DNA of 64,000 bases, from positions 5,001 to 69,000 of the forward strand of contig CAJHZI010000351.1 of the NCBI GenBank assembly GCA_905160935.1, given 5' to 3'. Shown piece by piece: positions 48,119-64,000 of the stretch (the first letter of the stretch is position 1; each line of letters opens with the position of its first letter). Origin of the DNA: Enchytraeus crypticus. Taxonomy: Eukaryota > Annelida > Clitellata > Enchytraeida > Enchytraeidae. Both the position numbers and the translations under genes were made by a program. Below the pieces are notes generated by a model that did no database searches, had not been told where the DNA came from, and saw nothing but the letters and a program-made list of their open reading frames with translations.

Positions 48119-49211
48119 ATTGAATTATTTGCTAAAGGCTGCAGACAAATGTAATTTTGCTTTTCACTGTTGGATACAACCTTAGCAGTGGGTTATGTAT
48201 TGTATGTATTGCAAGCTGTATTAGCAGTGTTGTATATGCAGCATGCTTGATACATCACTGTACTGGTTTTATTGTGTGTTGTATTTATTGTGAGCTGCAT
48301 CAGCAGTATTGTATGTATTGTGTATATTGTGAGCTGTATTAGTAGTATTGTATTTATTGTACGCTGTATTAGAAGTATTGTATGTGTTGTACGCTGTATT
48401 ATCAGTACTGAATGTATTGTATGTATTGTGAGCTGTATCAGCAGTGTTGCATGGATTGTGTATATTGTGAGCTGTATTAGCAGTATTGTATGTATTGTAT
48501 GCTGTATTAGCAGTATTGTATATGTTGTACGCTGTATTATCAGTATTGAATGTATTGTATGTATTGTGAGCTGTATTAGCAGTATTGTATGTATTGTATG
48601 TATTGTGAGCTGTATTAGCAGTATTGTATGTATTGTATGTATTGTGAGCTGTATTAGCAGTATTGTATGTATTGTGAGCTGTATTAGCAGTATTGTATAT
48701 ATTGTGAGCTGTATTAGCAGTATTGTATGTATTGTACGCTGTATTAGCAGTATTGTATGTGTTGTACGCTGTGTTATCAGTATTGAATGTATTGTATGTA
48801 TTTTACGCTGTATCAGCAGTGTTGTATGTATTGCACGCTGTATTATCAGTATTGTATGTATTGTATGTATTGTGAGCTGTATTAGCAGTGTTGTATGTAT
48901 TGCACGCTGTATTAGCAGTATTGTATGTATTGTATATATTGTGAGCTGTATCACCAGTATTGTATGTATTGTATGTATTGTGAGCTGTATTAGCAGTGTT
49001 GTATGTATTGTATGTATTGCATGCTGTATTTGCAGTATTGTATGTATTGTATGTATTGCACGCTGTATCAGCAGTGTTGTATGTGCAGCATGCAGCAGAC
49101 ATTGAGGAGACGGCCCAGCTGCTGACAGCTAACCTGTCAATCATCAATCAGCTGTTTCCAGAGGCTGAACGCAGCTGCTACTCAGCCACAACAACAGAGA
49201 ATATCCACTAG
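45076..49211 (+). CDS. GLTP: Glycolipid transfer protein (GLTP), 6 exons, complete
   Basis: Cytosolic protein that moves glycosphingolipids between membranes. Exons: 45076-45205, 45900-45955, 46448-46560, 47223-47373, 47976-48050, 49089-49211; phases agree and give 215 residues (human 209). Matches along the whole length: [74 protein letters not shown], and a C-terminal helix with [13 protein letters not shown]. Of the human ligand-binding residues, Asp48, Asn52, Trp96 and His140 have counterparts (SDINGN, LLWLKR, YHNF); the position of Lys55 is Thr, just after the exon 2/3 junction. Asn at the 52 position argues for a sugar-lipid type rather than the ceramide-1-phosphate type. Both of the last two introns are filled with tandem repeats containing copies of the acceptor. 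Convergent with KLHDC4. Confidence 0.93.
46587..46763. repeat. Two TA microsatellites with a SINE-B end between
   Basis: TA runs at about 46587-46645 and 46698-46763. Between them GTTAACGTCAGTTTCCTCAC matches the 3' end of SINE family B in minus orientation. Confidence 0.8.
46830..47055. repeat. ~39-42 bp minisatellite, about 6 copies
   Basis: Units of CTGTTAACAGTGTTAAATCA, GCTGTTAGAG and TTTTTAACTCAG, in GLTP intron 3. Confidence 0.8.
47405..47981 (+). repeat. Array filling GLTP intron 4, with acceptor copies
   Basis: Short units TGTATTGTTGA in larger periods ending TATCATGTGAGA. TTGATATGCTTGTAGATG occurs three times (about 47606, 47697, 47962); the last is the real acceptor and first exon 5 bases. 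Confidence 0.85.
48185..49095 (+). repeat. Large array filling GLTP intron 5, with acceptor copies
   Basis: About 30 units of 27-40 bp (GTATTGTATGTATTGTGAGC, TGTATTAGCAGT). The real acceptor TTGTATGTGCAG/CATGCAG at 49088/49089 has an early relative TTGTATATGCAGCATGC near 48230. The array is open on both strands for over 250 codons by composition alone. Confidence 0.9.
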
Positions 49212-49539
49212 AAGTCCCTCACTTCTATGATATTAACAGTACCCTCTTCATCCTCAAGTCAAACACACTCTCGTCCAAAGGTCTCGCGTATAAAGTTGCT
49301 GTTAGTAAGAAGATGTTGGAGAATGAGCAAAGGCAGAATAACTACAATTGATTTTGCACAGCATTCATTGCCTGATAATATACGTAAATTACTTATGTAT
49401 CATTCATGCGTTGGTCGTCGTTCAGGATACCAAGTTCTTGCAGTTTAATTGCTACAGAATATGTATAAAAATTCATTAGGCTCATGACACTTGTTTGTGG
49501 CCTTGAAATGCTCTTATTGTGGTCTTAGTCTGGTTTTAT

Positions 49540-49855
49540 TATACAGTGGTAAACTATGACTAGTGATAAACTATGACTAGTGGTAAACTATGTCTAATGG
49601 TAAACTATGACTAGTGGTAAACTATGACTAGTGGTAAACTATGACTAGTGGTAAACTATGACTAATGGTAAACTGTGACTAATTGTAAACTATGACTACT
49701 GGTAAACTGTGACTAGTGCTAAACTGTGACTAGTGCTAAACTATGACTAGTGGTAAACTATTATTAGTGGTAAACTATGACTAGTGGTAAACTATTATTA
49801 GTGGTGAACTATTATTAGTGGTGAACTATGACTAGTGGTAAACTATGGTAGATAT
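49540..49855. repeat. 17-bp minisatellite downstream of GLTP
   Basis: About 18 units of CTAGTGGTAAACTATGA with substitutions. Confidence 0.92.
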
Positions 49856-50514
49856 TGTAGGCTCAAAATTGGTGCGTTAGCTTCAACTGATTGACTATTC
49901 TTGATGTGCCCATGTAAAACCCGCTGTCTTTCACTTGCTAGGATATTATTGTTGATATGCTTTTTGTACCAACTTTACAATTATATGAACTTTATTAGTG
50001 AAACATTGTAATTCATTTTTTGTGTTGTAATGCTGTGTTCGTATTTTTAGTCGTAATTCTACGGTACATTGATTGACTATTAACAAGTTGTTTGATTGAT
50101 CTCTATGCAACCTATCGATGTACTTATGTCTAGAAGGTTTCGTTTACCGGCGTAAACAATGCATCTCTTTATAGCGACTTTAGACATAATTGTTTAGATG
50201 TTTTGCTGTTTATGACCGATTTTACCCGTGTGATTATGATATTTTCTATTAATGAATTATATTATTGTTTAAATGGAATACTTGTCACTTCACAAGTTCT
50301 AACATTGACTTTTAAATCTCTCACAATGATCTGTGGTGGGGTAGGACTGTGGTGATGTGGAGATATTGAAGTCTTTAGTGAACATAGGACCGGTAACTGG
50401 ATTTCAATCCTATTGAACAAATCTGTCAGTGGAAAATATGTCACGAAATTAAACGTGATTTATTTTTTGTTCATTTATTGTTATTATTTATTGTTATATT
50501 TATTGTTCACGCTT
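49856..50514. other. No recognisable gene
   Basis: AT-rich intergenic DNA between the convergent genes GLTP and KLHDC4. Confidence 0.4.
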
Positions 50515-50760
50515 TTAGTCTAAACACTGATTATAGTGAAATGATCTTTGTCGTCCATAATGATGTCTCTGTTTTAATATAACTTCTAAGCCATCTGGAA
50601 GTTTAGCATCAATTATCCAAGCTGCCGGTCCCGTCAAAATCCGAGATTTTTCTCTCTGAGAAGCTCAGCCGAAAATGGAACCCAGACCATGAGGAACAGA
50701 GTGGTAACAATAATGTTTCCTAGCGCTGTACACATTGTGCTATTAGCAATAACGATGGTA
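50515..50760 (-). repeat. Diverged SINE family A copy
   Basis: TATAGTGAAATGATC, then CAAAATCCGAGATTTT, and GAACCCAGACCATGAGG in place of the box B region. Same order as in 42851-43094 but much decayed. Confidence 0.5.
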
Positions 50761-50844
50761 TCTAGCGCTGCAAACACTGTGCTATTAGCAAATCATACTG
50801 CAAGAAACTCGCTAACAAGTCAAGGGCATTGAAAAAACACTAGT

Positions 50845-50905
50845 TTTATTTTACAACAATTCTGTTTAAATTTATTAGCACGACAGCAACTCTGATTCAT
50901 TTATT
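50845..50905 (-). terminator. Candidate poly(A) signals for KLHDC4
   Basis: AATAAA on the minus strand at 50905-50900 and 50850-50845, about 130-190 bases past the stop. Confidence 0.35.
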
Positions 50906-51035
50906 TAGTTTAAGCAGTTAACAACTGTCTACAGAAAGTCATCATCATCGCACACAGTCTTTATCACTCTCTAAATATCATCATCATAATCATCATCATC
51001 ACACACTGTCGAGTCTTCACTTTATATCATCATCA

Positions 51036-59495
<8,460 letters not shown>

Positions 59496-60156
59496 TTCTA
59501 CTTTGCCAACTTAACCAAATTAGACAATCCTTCTGGCTAGTGGGCTACACAAGCAAACATCTGTGAAATACTATAAAACATAAAACTCAAATTACTCAAG
59601 AATTTCTAAAGTTATTACATTATCTGAATGATTTCTCTACATGATGATAATGCATAGAATTAAGGAATTGATAAAATCATCGATGTTCACAGACTAACTA
59701 TGAATATCAACTATGCTCCCCATTCATACTGGCCATGACTACGAGTTTTTAATTTAACCTACATTACACTGGTTCAGCAGGCCGCAAGACCTATAACACC
59801 AGTACAATGTGCATTTAAAACTCTGTAAATAACAGAATCTCTAAATCCAATATATAGGATACATCATATTAGATGCAATGTATTCAAATAATGTGCGAGT
59901 ATTTTTAAATTACAGAACGTTTGGGAATCAGGCAATCTTCAAGTCATAACAGGAATGCTAACTCCATTTAACTTAAAAACTGTACTGTTTTGTAGCACAT
60001 TTTAGTTTCTACTCAGTGTAATTATGTTCACCGAATCGCATTTACTGCATAGATTAGTACAAGATAATAAATAAGGCGAAAGTTTGCGATTATGTATTTC
60101 AGTAAAGTCAAACGACAATATACACTACAACAGTTAGAGAATGGGTAACTAGTTAC
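59496..60156. other. Upstream region of KLHDC4
   Basis: AT-rich; holds the 5' UTR and presumably the promoter, but no TATA box or initiator can be assigned. No gene seen. Confidence 0.3.
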
Positions 60157-61438
60157 TAATAATAATAATAACAACAACAATTAGAGTGCTACTGTCATCA
60201 ATGACAACATCGAGCACTATTGAGTCAAAATCAAGCCGGCGAGCAAAAGAAAGGTCCAAAACGGTGCAAATTCCAAAATCCAGGTAATCAGTCCAAAGAA
60301 AAGGGAATTAAAGAAAAGGAGGTTTAGGTGCAGGTCGCCGCTCATGGACACTGGATGGAAAAGAGAGACGGACAAGATAGGTCTTCAACTGCCTATGGAA
60401 CTGATCATAGGAAAGCAAAGGCCGATGTGCTTCAAATGAAGATTTCCGAAGACTGGATGGAAGAGAATTCCAGATCTGCGGTGCAGCATGCTGGAAAGAA
60501 CGATTAGATAGCTTAGACTTAGAGCGCGAAGGTAAGCTAGGTCTCACAAGAGTAATTAATTTAGAAGACTGAGTAACAGCAGGCTGCATCACTTCAATCA
60601 AGTGAGACATACAAGTTTGTCCAGGGATGGTGACGGACTTATAGGTTAACGAAGCAGTTTTATAAATGATTCGCTCTTTAATCTTTAGCCGGTGCAGAGA
60701 CTTTAAAATGGGCGTAACATGCGAGTGCTTGAAACTACAAAAAATTGCTCGCGCAAGAGAATTCTGAACAAACTGCAATCGATCAATCTCACAGCCAGGG
60801 AGATTTAAAAACAGGGAATTACAGTAGTCCAATTTCTATTGCACAATGGCAGCACCAATTGTAGCAGCTGTCTCACGTGACAAATATGGACGTATTCGAC
60901 GAAGATCTCGGATATGAAAGAAACACGCTTGTGAAGTTTTAGTTATGTGTTCGTGGAAGGTTAGGTGTTTATCAAGGATAACACCGAGATTTCTCACAGG
61001 AGAAATAGGTGATATTTTAATATCCGAAGATAACGAAAGAGTTTTCCCATTCAGCTTCAGAAGCTGTTGAGGTGTCCCAACCAACAAGAATTCAGTCTTC
61101 GATGGATTAAGTGCCAAAGAATTAGCAAGGATAACACCGAGATTTCTCACAGAAGAAACAAGTGTTATTGTAATATCCGAAGATAACGAAAGAGTTTTCC
61201 CATTCAGCTTCAGAAGCTGTTGAGGTGTCCCAACCAACAAGAATTCAGTCTTCGATGGATTAAGTGCCAAAAAATTAGCAGACATCCAAGAGGATATAGA
61301 CTGAAAACTTTGTTGCAGGAGGGTTTCAGCATCAGAGTAAGAGTTAGGGGCGAAACAAATGTACAGTTGAGTGTCATCAGCATATAGTTCATGATCAATA
61401 GAATGAGAAGAGATCAGTGAGCTTAAGGAAATTACCAT
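60157..61438 (-). pseudogene. LINE family D copy with an internal 153-bp duplication
   Basis: Minus strand. Coding runs 61438-60308 in a single frame with one internal stop (60838-60836, a TCG-to-TAG change relative to the 25757 copy), then the 3' UTR to 60157. Shows HELYADDTQLY (catalytic YADD), SANFLALNPSKTEFLLVG, a second copy of ALNPSKTEFLLVG, HIRDLRRIRPYL, LDYCNSLFLNLPG, QIWNSLPSSLRKSS and PAPKPPFL. 5'-truncated within RT. Nearly intact, so probably the youngest LINE here. Confidence 0.92.
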
Positions 61439-61697
61439 TTATGAAAACAAAATACACAATTTCTAAAAAATCAATGAATCAATTTTTTAGTAATTTCAAC
61501 ATTTTGAGATTCTTCTCTCAGGTATGTACAACATATTATTTCTCTACATTTTAAGTTTATATGTGTGTAAATATTCAAAGGTTCTGACTTTTAAAACGTG
61601 TTTTTATTTACTAACAATCCATCATAATAGTTAACTACAGCACTAGCTCCCAGTTAAAATTCATGTAGATCTGATTTAACATGAAAAATATATACTA

Positions 61698-62035
61698 ATC
61701 ATAACAACAACAACAATACGACTACCGTGCTACTGTTGTCCATGACACCATCGAGCACTATGGAGCCAAATCGAAACCTCGAAACCGATGAGCAAAACGT
61801 TGGTGGTCAAAAAAGCGTGTGAACCAAAAGCCCGGTAATCGATCCAAAGAAGAATAGGACTACCAGCGGAATGGAGGTTTACGTGTTAGTTTCCACGTGC
61901 ATTGTATTCATATAACCAGCAAATATTCATGAACATCACAAGGATAGAAAAGATAGTGTTAAAGAGAACAGATTTAACCTCCTATGAAACTGTTCACAAA
62001 TAAGGAAAAGCTAATCTTAACTTAACATAATTATA
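61698..62035 (-). pseudogene. LINE D-related 3' fragment
   Basis: Tail core CAATACGACTACCGTGCTAC, CATCGAGCACTATGGAGCC, then remnants of the coding end near 61985-62030 (CCTATGAAACTGTTCACAAA). Confidence 0.65.
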
Positions 62036-62189
62036 CTGGTTAAGGAAGTCAAAAAGACTTGTAACACCAGTCTTCGTCGTAATTTCATAACTTTATACAT
62101 AGAGACCGTAAAAGAAAAAAGATACAAACCTTGACAAGTTGATAGGCTTCAAAAGGAGAACATAAGAAAAAACTAAAAATTCACCAGCA

Positions 62190-62880
62190 AACCACACACA
62201 CACATAACCAGCTCATGTATAAACTTACACACGGGTATACAACTATGCACAAATGCACATACATATATGCACCAATGCATGTTTACATACATGTTCATGC
62301 ATACACACCCACACACGCATTTGCACATATACACATACATAAATACATAGAAACATTCAAATACTTACATGTATATACATATACATACCCCACATCCATA
62401 TATATATATATATATATACAGATACACACATAAATATGCACACATATGCATACAAATATATACATATACATGCACGAACATATACACATACATACACACA
62501 TATACATATATATACACACATGCATACACATATGTACATACATACACATCTACACACATATATACACACATACATATATACATATATCCATACACATACA
62601 TATATACACACATACACATAAATATATACACACATACACAATTACACATACACCTACATATATAAATATAGAATACACTCACTTGTATATATATACACAC
62701 ATCGACCTTACAGACAAAAATATGCAAGCATGCATATAACTACATACTAGGCATATCCACAATTTGCAAAATATATTCATACATTACAATACATACACGC
62801 ATATATGCACAAACATACAAAGACATACAGACACGTGCATACACTTACCCACACCTACATACTCATACAAGCCTTACCCA
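62190..62880. repeat. ACAT/ACACAT low-complexity region
   Basis: Long irregular run of ACACAT, ATACAT and a TA core (about 62398-62418). Creates overlapping frames on both strands that are not genes. Confidence 0.9.
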
Positions 62881-62968
62881 CACTCATGAATACCTAGAAA
62901 CCAAATACCCTCATGTGGTGTGCAGCTAATCAGCCTACCTACACAAAACAAACAAACAATTTATCAAT

Positions 62969-63360
62969 TCAATGTATTTCTTTCCAATACTTATCTAGCC
63001 TATTCTTAAAAGCATTCACTGACTGTGTCTCTACTATATACTGAGGTATCACGTTCCATATATTGGCAACTCTCTGACTGAAAAAGTTTCTTCTGACCTC
63101 TAATCTGGATCTAACCTTTCAGTGGCGTAGCCAGGATTTTGTCTTGGGGGAGGCACTTGAATCTTGGGGGAGGCACTTTGGGGACGTCCACACTTTATAC
63201 TATGTTTGCACATATTATTTTGGCCATAATAAAACTTTAATGACATCTTGGAGGGGGCACATACCCCTCCCTGCCTCCCCCTCGCTACGCCACTGTAACC
63301 TTTATTATTTTGAATCTATGCCCTCTAGTTCTATCATAATCCGGAGAAGATAAGGAGTTT
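62969..63360 (-). pseudogene. C-terminal LINE fragment split by a MITE
   Basis: On the minus strand, from 63355: DRTRGHRFKI, then (after removing 63120-63295) RSRLEVRRNFFSQRVANIWN, VIPQYIVETQSVNAFKNRLD and KYWKEIH, stop at 62971-62969. Typical end of Jockey/CR1-type proteins and a different family from B, C and D. Confidence 0.85.
63120..63295. mobile_element. hAT-type MITE with 8-bp target duplication
   Basis: 176 bp. Starts CAGTGGCGTAGCCAGG and ends CTACGCCACTG (terminal inverted repeat). Flanked by TAACCTTT at 63112-63119 and 63296-63303. Inserted in a LINE fragment whose reading is continuous once the MITE and one TAACCTTT are removed. Confidence 0.9.
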
Positions 63361-63600
63361 CGCAGAGTGGAAGGAAAAGAATTCAGATCTGTGGGGCAGT
63401 GTGCAAGAAGCAGAGACTAGACAGCTTGCGTGAGGTGGAAAGCTCGGTTTTTATAATGCATATTCATACCAACAATTCGTGTGCTTCTGTCATCCATGAC
63501 GTAACAACATTGAGTATTGGACTATTGAGACAAATTCAATTAAGCCGATGAACAAAAAGAACGTCCAAAATGATGTGAAAGCGAAAATAAGATATCCAGT
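63340..63600 (-). pseudogene. LINE D-related 3' fragment
   Basis: Minus strand: counterparts of KLSNRSFQHAAPQIWNSLP (here with a stop after APQI), then the tail TCATCCATGACG, GAGTATTGGACTATTGAGAC and GAACGTCCAAAATG. Confidence 0.7.
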
Positions 63601-64000
63601 CGAATCCATGCTGAAAAATCATAATCTTTTTTGTTCATATAGTTACGCACATGACAACCTCATATGTTTATGGCTGTTTCCGTTTTTGGATGCTGTTTTT
63701 GTTGATGCTGAAATTGCCAAACGCGCCACTAGCCTCACACCTTAACATCACAAATAATACTTTTTCAGTAGTTAACTCCAAAGTGTGCAAGAGTTAAAAA
63801 AGAAATTAATTAAACTGAACGCAGCAGTAAAGCTACACAAAAGTAATAGTAGACCTTAAAAGCTAATACAAAGTCAAGCAAAATGTAATATGCTGGCTTC
63901 AGGACAAATGAGCCAAAGGTCCTTGAATGTATTCCAAGCATATACATGTAGGTATTCACTATTCATTCAACTAATGAAACATTCAATAGATGGAACAAAG
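63601..64000. other. No recognisable gene
   Basis: AT-rich, one 65-codon frame (63548-63745) overlapping a LINE tail. Confidence 0.4.

Noticed and set aside
48193..49105. Overlapping 253- and 277-codon frames on opposite strands
   Set aside because: Both are produced by the GLTP intron 5 repeat, whose unit lacks stops. Composition is monotonous with no domain, and conserved GLTP exons lie on either side.
49227..49448. Frame just after the GLTP stop as a further gene or exon
   Set aside because: GLTP is already complete and of the expected length at 49211; the frame has no similarity I recognise.
62215..62741. Cluster of Tyr/His/Thr-rich frames on both strands
   Set aside because: Low-complexity ACAT repeats, all frames open by composition.

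Overview
The window is nuclear DNA from an invertebrate metazoan; I cannot fix the phylum. The genes are intron-rich and animal-type, with GT-AG introns and a few GC-AG introns. Short interstitial TTAGGG telomere tracts occur, along with many non-LTR retrotransposon remnants, tRNA-derived SINEs, MITEs and very many minisatellites. There is no operon structure, CRISPR array or rRNA gene.

Four protein-coding genes could be assembled exon by exon, with reading phase agreeing at every junction. (1) PMCA/ATP2B calcium pump, + strand, 433-18942, 20 exons, lacking only its N-terminal exon(s). (2) TMEM209, + strand, 29659-41833, 15 exons, complete. (3) Glycolipid transfer protein (GLTP), + strand, 45076-49211, 6 exons, complete. 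(4) KLHDC4 (Kelch-domain protein 4), - strand, 51036-59495, 12 exons, complete and convergent with GLTP. The four are unrelated housekeeping genes and are not a pathway: Ca2+ export, a nuclear-envelope protein, glycolipid transfer, and a Kelch propeller.

Between PMCA and TMEM209 (about 19-29.6 kb) lies a transposon-rich region. It holds two long non-LTR retrotransposon copies enclosed by a ~230 bp inverted repeat, SINEs, and an unexplained non-coding tandem array with a covarying hairpin. More retrotransposon copies lie in introns (9.1-11.7 kb, 37.5-38.3 kb) and upstream of KLHDC4 (60.2-63.6 kb, including a MITE nested in a LINE).

The most striking signal is that about 20 introns of the four genes carry tandem repeats whose unit is the splice junction itself: the acceptor plus the first exon bases, or the last exon bases plus the donor. 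Three arrays that keep working donors are in multiples of three and open in frame. A fourth donor array, not in threes, has GT changed to CT in its copies. One acceptor array has 11 copies of a TACTAAC-type branch site, pyrimidine tract and AG. Other recurring signals are at least 13 copies of the octamer TAGGCCTA, some of which look like 6-bp insertions inside retrotransposon ORFs; telomere repeats inserted cleanly into other sequence; and near-perfect snap-back palindromes with spacers of 1-4 bases.
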